Assembly (NCBI GenBank): GCA_030446525.1
Contig: JAUJNC010000126.1
Location: 1-12,895, forward strand
From: Armatimonadaceae bacterium
GTDB taxonomy: Bacteria; Armatimonadota; Armatimonadia; Armatimonadales; Armatimonadaceae
DNA: 12,895 nt
Reading direction: 5' to 3'
The translations under genes and the position numbers were made by a program. The notes under the pieces were generated by a model. The model made no database searches. It was not told the origin of the DNA and was given only the letters and a program-made list of their open reading frames with translations. Below are positions 1 to 8,476 of the stretch, piece by piece (the stretch's first letter is position 1; every line of letters begins with the position of its first letter).

Positions 1-1
1 C

Positions 2-325
2 CTGTTCGGCTACACCACCAAGAAGGACCTGTCGGGCCTCGGCACCTTCCTGATGATCGGCCTGGTCGGCATCATCCTGGCGATGATCGTCAACATCTTC
101 GTCCAGTCCAGCATGCTGATGTTCCTCATCAGCGCGGCGGGCGTGCTGATCTTCGCGGGCTTCACAGCCTACGACACCCAGCGTCTGAAGATGACCTACT
201 ACGAACTGGGCGGGAACGTGTCGGCCCTCGGCGTGGCCACGAGCTACGGCGCGCTGAGCCTGTACCTGGACTTCATCAACATGTTCCAGTTCCTGCTGAT
301 GTTCCTGGGCGGCAACCGCGAATAG
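2..325 (+). CDS. Bax inhibitor-1/YccA family membrane protein, C-terminal part
   Basis: The frame is open from the window edge (LFGYTTKKDLSGLGTFLMIG) to a TAG at 323-325, so the N-terminal half lies outside the window; the Met codon at 53 is internal, not the start. Three hydrophobic stretches are visible: GLVGIILAMIVNIF, MLMFLISAAGVLIFAGFTAY and a final YLDFINMFQFLLMFLG. Family signatures include the GYTTKKDLS loop, the AYDTQRLK motif and a C-terminus ending GGNRE. Members are seven-helix inner-membrane proteins (YccA/YbhL type) linked to FtsH protease modulation or ion leak; the exact role here cannot be told. The closest remembered relatives are alphaproteobacterial, unlike the CAZyme genes further right. 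A strong terminator follows 24 bases after the stop. Confidence 0.9.
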   Translation: MFGYTTKKDLSGLGTFLMIGLVGIILAMIVNIFVQSSMLMFLISAAGVLIFAGFTAYDTQRLKMTYYELGGNVSALGVATSYGALSLYLDFINMFQFLLMFLGGNRE

Positions 326-348
326 CGGGAAGCCTAGGCCTGACGACC

Positions 349-379
349 AGCCCCGGCGGGACACCGCCGGGGCTTTTTC
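349..379 (+). terminator. Intrinsic terminator of the Bax inhibitor gene
   Basis: A perfect 11-bp GC-rich stem (AGCCCCGGCGG at 349-359, CCGCCGGGGCT at 364-374) closes a 4-nt GACA loop and is followed at once by TTTTCTT. It lies between the TAG at 325 and the stop of the convergent SGNH fragment at 391. The T-run is only on the + strand side, so it mainly serves the Bax inhibitor transcript. Confidence 0.92.
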
Positions 380-390
380 TTGCCCCGCGC

Positions 391-895
391 TCAGCGCTTG
401 GCTTGGGCGGCGAGCTCGTCGTGGGCGACCTGCTGCAGCGCGATCGCCTGCGCGGGCGACAGGCCGAGTTCGACGGCGGCCGTCTCTCGCCCGCCCAGCG
501 TGCGGGGGTCGCGGCCGGTGACGGCGCCGAACACCACGAGGGCCTCGAGGTAATAGCCGTAGGTGCTGGCGTGGTAGCGATCGTAGGCCCAGAGATCGAC
601 CTGTCCCGCCTGCAGCCCGTCATAGGGGTTAGCGTCGGCGACGCCCGCATCAAAGGCGCGGTTCCAGGCCTCGCCGACGGGGATCACGCCCCGGATGGCG
701 GGCGATGCGGCGGCCGCGACGTCGTAGCCGGCCCTCACGTCCCGGGCCATCGCCCCGATCGGCTTTCCGTACCAGTGGCCCCGGCTGAGGTAGGTCGTCC
801 GCGCGCGACCATGTCGCCATCAGGCGCACCTCCACCCGCGGGTTTCGGGCGCGAAACATCCGCGCGAGGGCGGGCGCCGAGCGCACCAGGCCGGC
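391..895 (-). pseudogene. SGNH-hydrolase-like protein, C-terminal fragment, frameshifted and fused to an unrelated gene
   Basis: From 750 down to the stop at 391 a 119-codon frame reads MARDVRAGYDVAAAASPAIR, VIPVGEAWNRAFDAG, DLWAYDRYHASTYGYYLEAL and ELGLSPAQAIALQQVAHDEL. The Asp/His pair in the YDRYHAS stretch fits the last catalytic block of SGNH-type esterases. Upstream the same protein continues in another frame (GLVRSAPALARMFRARNPR, VEVRLMATWSRAD, ~895-805). Moving one base near 800-806 joins WSRAD to GHWYGKPIGAMARD, so a single-base indel splits it. Above ~896 the sequence becomes the tail of the lyase-containing gene, so the N-terminal half is missing. The fragment resembles alphaproteobacterial proteins; the substrate is unknown. 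I cannot tell whether the frameshift is a true mutation or a sequencing error. Confidence 0.7.
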
Positions 896-3800
896 GGGGC
901 GGCTCCGTCTTTCCCCGGGCGCTCGGCCTTCTCCGGCTCGCCCACCTCCGCGTGGGTGAGCGTGCCCCAGGACAGGAACGAGCGGTTGAACCCTTCCGGC
1001 CGGCCTTTGAGCAGAACTCCCTTCGTGTGGGGCATCTCCATGCCCCGGCGGTGGTGGTAGTGGTTGTAAACCTGCTCGTAGATTGGGGCGAGCCGGCCGA
1101 TGCCGCGTTCGCCGAGCTTGCCCTCGACGGGTACGGGGAGCTTGAGCTGCACGCGCGCCGAGTACTCGAAGCCCTTGGCCAGACGGTTTTCCAGCGCGCC
1201 CCACAGGTCCAGCCCCTGGTGGTAGCCGATCTCGCAGGCGTTGGCCAGATAGCCCAGGCCCATCTGCGTGTGGTTCTGGTCGCGGGTCGTCTCCTGGCAC
1301 TGGCCGGACGGGTAGACGTAGTTGCCAAGCGCCCCCTTGCCCCGGCCGTTGTGGAAATAGTCCACGGCGTAGTCGAACTTTTCGCGGTCATCGCAGAAGA
1401 CGCCGATCGCCATGATGGAGTTGATCATGGAGGCGTCCCAGTTGCCGTTGTAGCCCGGCCTAAATCCCTCCATCAGCGGCCAGTAGACGCCCAGCAGCAT
1501 GGAGCGAAACCTGGCCTGGTCTTGTTCCCGCCATCCGTCGAACGTGTGCTTGACGATTTCGGCGGCATTGGCCCAGATGTGACCGCTCATGCCCGCCAGC
1601 AGCTTCTGGTCACTGCCTTTGATCTCCTTCAGCGTGCCAGCCCAGGCGTTCATGATCTCGACGGCCTTCTTCGCGTGGGCTTCGTTCCCGGTGATATGCC
1701 ACTGCAGCGCGTGGGCGTACGCGGCCGAGGCGGCGTCCTGCAGTTCGCCGCCGCCGATGTTGGGTTTCGCATAGGCGCCCCGCTCGACGATCGCGAAGGG
1801 CCTCGTCTGCCAGGAGAGGGAAGCGCCCTCCCAGGCCCGCAGCTCCTCCCAGCCGGATCGCCAGGGCTGCTCGCCCGCCTTCACCTTGGCCTTGATGAAG
1901 TCCAGCTCCGCCCGGCTGTGGGCGATGCCGGGGTGGACGAAGGCGTGTTTCGCCTCCGGCTCCTTCGCCAGCGCGGCGCTTCCCCGCTGCTCTTGGTAGC
2001 GGCGAATCGTCTCGCGTGCGATCTGGATGCTCTCGTCCTTGAGCGCCAGACCTGCCGCGTCGCCCTCAAACTCGATCTCCTCGGGCCGGAGTTTCATCAG
2101 GACCGCGTGCGTCACGCAGGCGTTCAGGAAGTGCCCGTCCGGCGTCATGTGCACGTTGTCGGCGTAATAGGCATCCAGATCCCTGCCCCGCAGCCGTTCG
2201 TGCGCGATCACATGCGCCTCCATCACCGGAATATATTCGATATCCAGCTTCTCGGCAATGCGTTTGTAAGTCTTGATCCCCTCCGGGATGATGTTATCAG
2301 GGCCTCCCAGAAGCTTGCCGTCGCGGCTCTCGGGAAGGTATCTCGGGTCGCCGTACCAGGACCGGTGAGCGTAGGGCATGAACATCACGGGAACGGAGCC
2401 GGACTTGCGCGCGGCCTCGACGTAGCGCCCCATGTTCGCCAGGGTGCGCGTCTCGCCGCCCTTCTCCAGCGGATAGGCCGTGCCCTCGCAGGGAATAAAG
2501 AAATCAGAACCCGCCTTCGCCACTTCCATCGCTCCGGGAATCGCGCTGTGCATCCCCGCGCCGCTCTCCGTTGCGAACTTCAGGTCATAGTGACCGTTGC
2601 CCCAGCGGCTAAGAAAGTCGAAGAGGTTGTTCTGGGCCTTGCCTTTATTGGGATAGTGCAGGATGCTCTGGCCGATGAGACCGACCGTCGTCTTCGCGCG
2701 GCGCGGCTGTCGCAGCACCAGCGCCCAATCGGAGGCCGTATCCGGTGCCGTGAAGCGCATCGGGCCGCCGCTGGCCTTAAGGGAACCCGCCTGCTTCTTT
2801 CCCGCCCTGGCGTCAATCCAGATCTGCTGGTACTCGCCCTTATCCACATCCAGCGTGAAGCTGCCCCCGTCCTGAGCGAACACCAGGTACTGTCCCCCGC
2901 CCGACATCACCCAAGTTGGACCGGAGGACGAATCGCTTAGCAGTTGGTCCGCCGGAACGAGCGGCCCCATCTCCACCTCGTTGTCGAACGCGTCGTACAG
3001 GATGTCCAGCCACTCGTCCGCGGACGACTCGAACATCTTGGACGCGTAGGCCCACTCTTTGGTCGTTTCTGTCCCGGCCCAGTTCCAGACAAAGGATGCT
3101 CCCGCGGTGGTGGCCGCCCAGGCGAGCCGGCGCAGGGTCACGTCCGAGACCTCGCCCTGCTTGGGGTTGCTGTGCCACATCAGGGTCTCGTTCATGACGA
3201 GCGGCATCTTCGGACTCAGGCGGTCCCACAGAGCCAAGGCCCGGGCATGAAACTGCTCGGGGGTGAAGAGCGTACTTCCCTCAGACTGGTTCATCCAGGT
3301 GTATTTGGGCTGGGCGAAAGAGATCTCGTCCTTGACGTTCTGGCCGCCCCGCAGGTGGTCCCAGGGATCGTACCTGTCCAGCAGCTCCAGGAAATCGTCG
3401 GGCGCCTGGACTTCCCACCAGTAGCCCCAGCACTGGTTCGCCATCGGCGCCAGGCGCGACAGGATATAGCGGATGTGGAACTCCTTCTCGTCGGCCGACC
3501 AGTTCTGCCATTCGTCTTTGCGGCCGATGCCCAGCCCCGTCCAGTGATGGACCGTGATGTCGTGGTCGTTAAGCCACTGAAAGTGGCTCTCGGCGTTCCT
3601 CCAGCCGGCGAGGTTGACATTGTAGCCTCTGCCGGCGTTGGGCGCGCGTCCGGAGGGAGCGTCCCGCAGGCCCTTGTCGTCGTAGCCGTAGAGCGAGCCG
3701 ATAAACTGGACCTGGTTGTAACCGCGCTCGAGCAGGGGCTGGTAGACGTTCTGGATGGACCAGGGCAGATCCGTGTGGGTCAGCCTGCCGACGTAGTAGG

Positions 3801-4266
3801 AGCGCAGCATCACCGGGTCAGCGCCGTTCCAGGAGAGCCAGCGCGGGTTGGACGCGTACGCCCGGAGGATCCCCTTGCCCGCGCCCTCAGACACGCAGGC
3901 GAACATGCCCTGCCCGCCGGGCGTTCCATCCGACCAGGCGTAGGTGTAACGGTACGTTCCCACCTCGGTGGGCAGGAAACGCAGCTTCCAGACATCTCCC
4001 TCCTGCCCACCCTTGCCGTCGCCGTCATAGAAGCCCCAGAACTTCGTTTTCTTGCCCGAAGGCGCGGTGAACTCCGCATCCAGGACAACATCCCGGAACC
4101 TGTTTTCATAGGGCTTCTTGTTGACGATCCGCGTCTCATACGTGCGGTACTGCGGCACACTGCCCGTCGTGCCGGAGGGGAGTCCTTCTGCGGCGGAGAG
4201 GGCGTCCGCGGTCACCAGGAGGGCCGCCGCGGCTCCGAGCAGTTGCGTCACGCTTTTCGTGTTCAT
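820..4266 (-). CDS. Secreted three-module CAZyme: DUF5060 glycosidase + SGNH esterase + alginate-lyase-superfamily domain
   Basis: The 1148-aa product starts at the ATG at 4266, which overlaps the previous stop by ATGA. Residues 1-26 are a signal peptide (hydrophobic LLGAAAALLV, cut near LSAAEG). Residues ~40-135 are DUF5060-like (EFTAPSGKK, FLPTEVGTYRYTYAWSDG). Residues ~140-520 look like a TIM-barrel glycosidase with E285 (WWEV) and E360 (MNET) as candidate acids, ending in a small beta domain (DTASDWALVL). Residues ~525-730 are an SGNH esterase: GQS at 532-534 and the D703/H706 pair in DNVHMTPDGH. Residues ~776-1105 match the alginate lyase superfamily fold (HPGIAHSRAELDFIKAKV, NWDASM, RDQNHTQMGLGYLA, YEQVYNHYHH); PL38 or PL5 relatives are plausible. 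True sequence probably ends near residue 1125: the last ~23 codons cross into the SGNH fragment out of frame. Periplasmic or extracellular degradation of an acylated uronate-rich glycan is inferred. Confidence 0.85.
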   Translation of the reverse strand: MNTKSVTQLLGAAAALLVTADALSAAEGLPSGTTGSVPQYRTYETRIVNKKPYENRFRDVVLDAEFTAPSGKKTKFWGFYDGDGKGGQEGDVWKLRFLPTEVGTYRYTYAWSDGTPGGQGMFACVSEGAGKGILRAYASNPRWLSWNGADPVMLRSYYVGRLTHTDLPWSIQNVYQPLLERGYNQVQFIGSLYGYDDKGLRDAPSGRAPNAGRGYNVNLAGWRNAESHFQWLNDHDITVHHWTGLGIGRKDEWQNWSADEKEFHIRYILSRLAPMANQCWGYWWEVQAPDDFLELLDRYDPWDHLRGGQNVKDEISFAQPKYTWMNQSEGSTLFTPEQFHARALALWDRLSPKMPLVMNETLMWHSNPKQGEVSDVTLRRLAWAATTAGASFVWNWAGTETTKEWAYASKMFESSADEWLDILYDAFDNEVEMGPLVPADQLLSDSSSGPTWVMSGGGQYLVFAQDGGSFTLDVDKGEYQQIWIDARAGKKQAGSLKASGGPMRFTAPDTASDWALVLRQPRRAKTTVGLIGQSILHYPNKGKAQNNLFDFLSRWGNGHYDLKFATESGAGMHSAIPGAMEVAKAGSDFFIPCEGTAYPLEKGGETRTLANMGRYVEAARKSGSVPVMFMPYAHRSWYGDPRYLPESRDGKLLGGPDNIIPEGIKTYKRIAEKLDIEYIPVMEAHVIAHERLRGRDLDAYYADNVHMTPDGHFLNACVTHAVLMKLRPEEIEFEGDAAGLALKDESIQIARETIRRYQEQRGSAALAKEPEAKHAFVHPGIAHSRAELDFIKAKVKAGEQPWRSGWEELRAWEGASLSWQTRPFAIVERGAYAKPNIGGGELQDAASAAYAHALQWHITGNEAHAKKAVEIMNAWAGTLKEIKGSDQKLLAGMSGHIWANAAEIVKHTFDGWREQDQARFRSMLLGVYWPLMEGFRPGYNGNWDASMINSIMAIGVFCDDREKFDYAVDYFHNGRGKGALGNYVYPSGQCQETTRDQNHTQMGLGYLANACEIGYHQGLDLWGALENRLAKGFEYSARVQLKLPVPVEGKLGERGIGRLAPIYEQVYNHYHHRRGMEMPHTKGVLLKGRPEGFNRSFLSWGTLTHAEVGEPEKAERPGKDGAAPPAWCARRPPSRGCFAPETRGWRCA

Positions 4267-7200
4267 CTCTTTTGTGGAAGGCCGGCGTCCGCCGATTGCG
4301 ACCGAACTGCTTGTCCCGGCGGCGGGTAGTTTCGTGATGCATCGTCGAGCACGAGCACCCAGTCGTTGTCTTCGCCCGGTTCACCCGGTGGATTAAACTC
4401 GCACCTGGCCTCGGTGATGCTCACCCGGGCGGACGGCTGATCCGCTTGTCTGCCGGCGTCACCGTAGGTCCTGCCGTCGCGCGGATTGAACCACCAGGCG
4501 CTCAAGGTCGGCCCCTTCAGATTGGCCACGCTCGCGGTGAATGACTGCCCGGTGGTCAGGTAGTACATCGCCCAGGTGCGGTCCACCCCGCGAGTCACCT
4601 GGATGCGGTCCCGCTTCTCTCCGGGGGGGGAGAGAAGCATCGTACCGTCGTCCGGAACGCGCGAAAGGAACGGGCGCGACTCGATCAGCCGCCGCAGGTG
4701 TTTCATCTGCCCTGCGCCGGGCAGGTCCAGGGCCTTGTCCCAGGTGAGGTTGGCATGCGAGGCGCGGTGCGGCGGCAGCCCGTGCTTGTCCATCTGCCAG
4801 ATGCCGTTGCCGCCGTAGGTGAAGCCGCAGCCGCCGGCGAAGACCGACCAGTAGGCTGTCATCCGCACGTGCCAGGCGTTGAAATACCCGTTTTCCGGGC
4901 GGTGGCGGATCGGGTGGTTCTCGTAGCAGGGCTCGCCTTCCAGGATGGGTTTATACGGCCTGCGCGCGTAGTCCCGGCTGATTTCGACATAGTTCGCCTT
5001 CCAAAGGCTGTGGGACGACTGGATCAGGTTAAAGTCCAGCCAGTCCCGCTCGTGGAACCACGTGGCCGAGGAGTCCGGCGTCCCCTTGGGATGGTAGGTG
5101 AAGAGCGCCCTGCCCGCATCGCCGCCAGCCCCCTCGGTGATCCCCCGAGCCAGCGCGTCATGGATGTCCTCATACCTCGGCGCGGCGTCGCCCCCGAGGA
5201 CCCAGATAATGTGTCTGTTCTGGCCGTAGCGCCTGCCGAGGAACCTGCCGTACTCCCGCGCGGCTACGGCGTCGATCAGCGGCGGCGCGCCTTCCTGCCC
5301 GACCAGGTTGATATAGTTGCGGGTCCACATCGGCAGGACGCCGATGTAGAGCCCTTTGGCCGCGGCCTGGTCGATGATGTGATCGCAGTATCGCCAGTAG
5401 GTCTCGTTGGGCTTGGACCAGTCGCCGTCTGCAAAGGCGGTCTGCCCGTAGATGTTCTTGTTCCCCTGACGCCAGGGCAGGATGTGGGCGAGCACGACCG
5501 AGAACTGCTTTGCCGCCCGGTCCTCCAGGTACTTGTCTACTTCCTCGCGGTCGAGCTTTTGAAAGAGCAGCCAGGCGGTGTCGGCCAGAAAGAAGAAGGG
5601 ACGGCCGTCTTCGGTGACCAGGTAGTGCCCGTTCTCGCTGACTTTGAGCCTGGGCAGCGGGCCGGAGGGGCGGAAGGGAGCGGGTTCATCACCGAGGCGC
5701 GTGGCGGCGACAAGCCCCCGGTCAGCACGAGCTCGCGTCACCGGGATGTCCATCGGGCCGCCGCTGGCCGCGATCTGGAAGGTCTCTTCCCGAAACTGCA
5801 GGCTCTCCAATCCGACCTCTTCGTAGAGCCCCTTGGTGTTATGGGCAACGCCGGCCACAGGCACCCAATCCACCGGGATCGTAAGGTTCTCCAGGAGATC
5901 CTTGAACTTCACGTTGCTCGGATACAGTCCGTCGGCCTCGCCGCAGACCATGCGCACCCGCACCCCTTTGCGCACGGCCTCGGTGTTAGCGCGAACCACG
6001 GACCACGGGTCGTGCTGTGCGAAATGTTCCGGGCTTCTGTAGTTCGGGCCGTTCCCCTTGATGCCCAGCGCCGCCCCGTAGGAGACGACCGCGCAAAAGG
6101 TGTCGGGATTGCGGAAGGCAACGCTGAGGCAGCCAAAGCCGCCCATCGAGAAGCCGTCCACCGCGCGACCCGCCTTGGAGGCGATGGTGCGGTAGTTCGT
6201 ATCGACCCAGGGGATCAGCTCCTCGATAATGCTCCTCTCGATGGGCTTGCCGTCGGCGGTGTTGACGAACTCGGTGTTGCCCAGCCCGTTGACGTATACG
6301 CAGATCATCGGGCGCACGCGCCGGTTCTCCATCGCGTCGGTAAGCGTGGCGCGCGTGCGGTCCCACTGCCGCTCGGGGCTGCCGCCGCCGCCATGGAGGT
6401 TGTAGACGACGGGGTAGCCGTCTTCGCTCGTCTCGTAGCCGGGCGGAGTATAAACCTTGATGGGAACGGCGCGGCCCATCAAGGCGCTGTGGTACGTCTG
6501 GTCCGTTATGTCGGCGCGGGCGGGATCGGCAGTTCCCATAAGGATAGCTCCCATCATAAGCAACAAAGAAGAGGGGGTCAGGAAACGTTTCATCGGGTAT
6601 CGCGTTGCCGTCGCCCGCCTGTCCCCGTTCGCGGCTCTACGAAGGACAGATACCGCGTTCTGGTTGGCCGGGTGGGTCCGCGCCGTCCCCTTCTCCGCCG
6701 CCTTTGGGGGCGCCACATCGGCATACGTCGCCTTTGGGCCGCCCATGCGCACCTCGTCGAAGTAGCTGACCCGCTGTTCCAACCCTTCCGGCCAGAGCTT
6801 GCCGCGCGTGCCGGTGTGATAGTTGCCGATCTTCAGATACATCTCTCGCCCGTCGTTGTAGCAGTTCGGGCCGCGGTGGGTCGCCTCCTTCTTCCCGTCC
6901 CGCCACACTTCCACCAGGCCGTCCGGCTGGTACGACCATCGCACACGCACCACCCAGTCGATCCATTTGCCTCGTACCAGGGGGCCGGAGTAGACCGTCG
7001 CCGTCCCTTCCGCCTGGTTGCCTTCGCTGAGCGCCTTGGAGTCCCAGCGGATCGCCCACTCCATCTTGTCCCCGGCCACCCGGAAGGCGAGCGGAGGACT
7101 CCGCCAATCCTCGCCCTTGTCGGGCCGCTCGTGGATCTGGAACAGGATGTCGCTGCCGGGGAAGGTGATCGTCTTCCAGTCATCCGGCAGGTAGAGGCTG

Positions 7201-7523
7201 AAGCCGAACCAGCGCTCCTTCTCCTGGTTGGCCCCGCCCGCGCCGTTGTGGGTCACCTCCGCCCGGAATCTGCCGCCGCCGACGTTGTACTCATTCTTGT
7301 TCACTTCCACCCGCGCCGCATACTTGCCCGCGCGCACCGGGGAGGTAACGATCTTGAGTTCGTGGTCGGCGGCTTCCCGGCCATGAAACTGCTTGAAGTC
7401 ACCGGATTCCAGATCGCCGGTAAGGGTCCGCGCCGTTCCCTGACCGAACGAGGCGCGCGAAAGCAGCCCCGGCGTGAGGAGCACAGCGACACAGAAAGAC
7501 GCTTTGACGATGCCTGTCTTCAT
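4263..7523 (-). CDS. Three-module CAZyme: heparinase-I-like lyase + esterase + DUF4038 (GH140-like) glycosidase
   Basis: The frame is open for 1086 codons. Residues 1-28 are a signal peptide. Residues ~35-265 form a beta-jelly-roll polysaccharide lyase of the heparin lyase I/glucuronan lyase type (SPVRAGKYAARVEV, FRAEV, RWFGFSLYLPDDW, ILFQIHERPD, GKWIDWVVRVRWS, KIGNYHTG). Residues ~340-580 are an esterase-D-like alpha/beta hydrolase: oxyanion HGGGG 377-381, nucleophile S459 in GFSMGG, likely D531 and H561. Residues ~622-1060 are a DUF4038 glycosidase plus collagen-binding-like C-terminus (FFFLADTAWLL, acid D779 in LGGDA, E862/E864 in LEGEP, final WWFNPRDGR and EDNDWVLVLD), related to GH140. 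A second signal-peptide-like segment (MKRFLTPSSLLLMMGAILMG) starts at residue 311, base 6593, with no clear Shine-Dalgarno. The residue 275-310 linker looks like translated spacer, so the lyase and esterase may once have been separate genes. The start lies 2 nt after the upstream stop and the stop overlaps the next ATG. Confidence 0.85.
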   Translation of the reverse strand: MKTGIVKASFCVAVLLTPGLLSRASFGQGTARTLTGDLESGDFKQFHGREAADHELKIVTSPVRAGKYAARVEVNKNEYNVGGGRFRAEVTHNGAGGANQEKERWFGFSLYLPDDWKTITFPGSDILFQIHERPDKGEDWRSPPLAFRVAGDKMEWAIRWDSKALSEGNQAEGTATVYSGPLVRGKWIDWVVRVRWSYQPDGLVEVWRDGKKEATHRGPNCYNDGREMYLKIGNYHTGTRGKLWPEGLEQRVSYFDEVRMGGPKATYADVAPPKAAEKGTARTHPANQNAVSVLRRAANGDRRATATRYPMKRFLTPSSLLLMMGAILMGTADPARADITDQTYHSALMGRAVPIKVYTPPGYETSEDGYPVVYNLHGGGGSPERQWDRTRATLTDAMENRRVRPMICVYVNGLGNTEFVNTADGKPIERSIIEELIPWVDTNYRTIASKAGRAVDGFSMGGFGCLSVAFRNPDTFCAVVSYGAALGIKGNGPNYRSPEHFAQHDPWSVVRANTEAVRKGVRVRMVCGEADGLYPSNVKFKDLLENLTIPVDWVPVAGVAHNTKGLYEEVGLESLQFREETFQIAASGGPMDIPVTRARADRGLVAATRLGDEPAPFRPSGPLPRLKVSENGHYLVTEDGRPFFFLADTAWLLFQKLDREEVDKYLEDRAAKQFSVVLAHILPWRQGNKNIYGQTAFADGDWSKPNETYWRYCDHIIDQAAAKGLYIGVLPMWTRNYINLVGQEGAPPLIDAVAAREYGRFLGRRYGQNRHIIWVLGGDAAPRYEDIHDALARGITEGAGGDAGRALFTYHPKGTPDSSATWFHERDWLDFNLIQSSHSLWKANYVEISRDYARRPYKPILEGEPCYENHPIRHRPENGYFNAWHVRMTAYWSVFAGGCGFTYGGNGIWQMDKHGLPPHRASHANLTWDKALDLPGAGQMKHLRRLIESRPFLSRVPDDGTMLLSPPGEKRDRIQVTRGVDRTWAMYYLTTGQSFTASVANLKGPTLSAWWFNPRDGRTYGDAGRQADQPSARVSITEARCEFNPPGEPGEDNDWVLVLDDASRNYPPPGQAVRSQSADAGLPQKR

Positions 7524-7525
7524 TT

Positions 7526-8392
7526 CTACTTCCCAGCCTTTCCGCCCGGCGGGGCAACCGCATCGAACCCGGCCTCCGCCGTCCCCAGGCGGTACTCATC
7601 TGTATAAAGGACCTTCGGGGGCTTTCCCTTCCAGCCCGGATCACCCAGATAGGCTCCCATCTTGAAGTAAGGACCGGTGCCTTCGTCGTTCCACCAGGTG
7701 CGCCCTTTGTGATGGATCTTGCGCTCATAGGGGCCGTCGCCGATCTTTATCCACAGCTCCAAGAAACCGTCCTCGTGGCCGGTCCACTTCGCGTGCATCA
7801 CGAAGTCCGCCCACTTGCCCTTCATCCGGTCCGAGTGGCTGAGGACGTACTTCTGCATCTCGACGCTGAGTATCTCGGTCCCCTGCGCTGTCTTGACCGT
7901 GCCGGCCCCCTGGTGGTGCAGCGTGTAGGTAAGCTCGCCGGAGCTTTCAAAGCGCATCTGGTGTCCATTGGCCCCGCCGGGAAACCGGCGGCCCGCTACG
8001 GTGGGATAGGAAGCCCACTGGGCGACATTGGTATGGTGCCCTGCGGGGTCGAAGTCCTCCGGGATCTGCATAGACCAGCCGTACCAATTCGTATCGCCGA
8101 TCTTTACGCGCTTCATTGCCAGTTCCGAGCGCTCCCCCTGCTGGTCCACCCAGTGCTTGAAGGCGGTCTTTCCGGCGCGCACGGGTGAGGAGACGTTCTC
8201 CAGCTTGTTATGCTCTGACCCGCCTTTGACGCCCTTAAATTCAATGACCTGCGCCTGATCGATGTCCTCGGTGCAGAAATCGATGATGCGCTGCCGGCGT
8301 TCGTTCTGTGCCCCCGTCGCGCCCAACGCCAGGATCGGCAGGGCACAGAGCAATAGCGCTGTGCCCGCCACGTGTCGCCGCCTTATCTCCAT
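7526..8392 (-). CDS. Secreted polysaccharide lyase, heparinase-I/glucuronan-lyase-like
   Basis: The product is 288 aa, a normal length for single-domain lyases of the PF14099 type (PL13/PL20 neighbourhood). Residues 1-28 are a signal peptide (RRRH then TALLLCALPILALGATGAQ). The mature part has the fold's usual order of motifs: SSPVRAGKTAFKHWV, ERSELA, WYGWSMQIPEDFDP, TNVAQWASYP, GKWADFVMHAKWTG, DGFLELWIK and a final KMGAYLGDPG...VLYTDEYRLG. It is paralogous to the N-terminal module of the next gene (shared SPVRAGK, GKW-D-V and DG-EW strings), suggesting duplication and divergence. The ATG at 8392 has a good ribosome site (GGGAGGTC 5-12 bases upstream). It is the first CAZyme of the operon, 2 nt before the next start. 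Beta-elimination of uronic-acid-containing chains is the inferred reaction; which polymer is unproven. Confidence 0.88.
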   Translation of the reverse strand: MEIRRRHVAGTALLLCALPILALGATGAQNERRQRIIDFCTEDIDQAQVIEFKGVKGGSEHNKLENVSSPVRAGKTAFKHWVDQQGERSELAMKRVKIGDTNWYGWSMQIPEDFDPAGHHTNVAQWASYPTVAGRRFPGGANGHQMRFESSGELTYTLHHQGAGTVKTAQGTEILSVEMQKYVLSHSDRMKGKWADFVMHAKWTGHEDGFLELWIKIGDGPYERKIHHKGRTWWNDEGTGPYFKMGAYLGDPGWKGKPPKVLYTDEYRLGTAEAGFDAVAPPGGKAGK

Positions 8393-8476
8393 TGCTGACC
8401 TCCCTGCGAATTAGCCCGCGAACAACTCAGGCCGGCAGCCGATAAAGCTGCTGCGTCAGGCTGCGGATGCAGCCCG

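Noticed and set aside
403..2940. 845-codon open frame on the + strand
   Set aside because: It is antisense to the 1148-aa CAZyme and the SGNH fragment and has no recognisable domains. Long antisense frames are expected where GC-rich genes use G/C in third positions.
2944..4329. 461-codon open frame on the + strand
   Set aside because: Antisense to the glycosidase module, whose - strand reading has clear DUF5060 and signal-peptide features.
4698..7607. 969-codon open frame on the + strand
   Set aside because: Antisense shadow of the 1086-aa fusion; its sequence is low-complexity Ala/Val/Arg/Pro/Gly with no motif, signal peptide or ribosome site.
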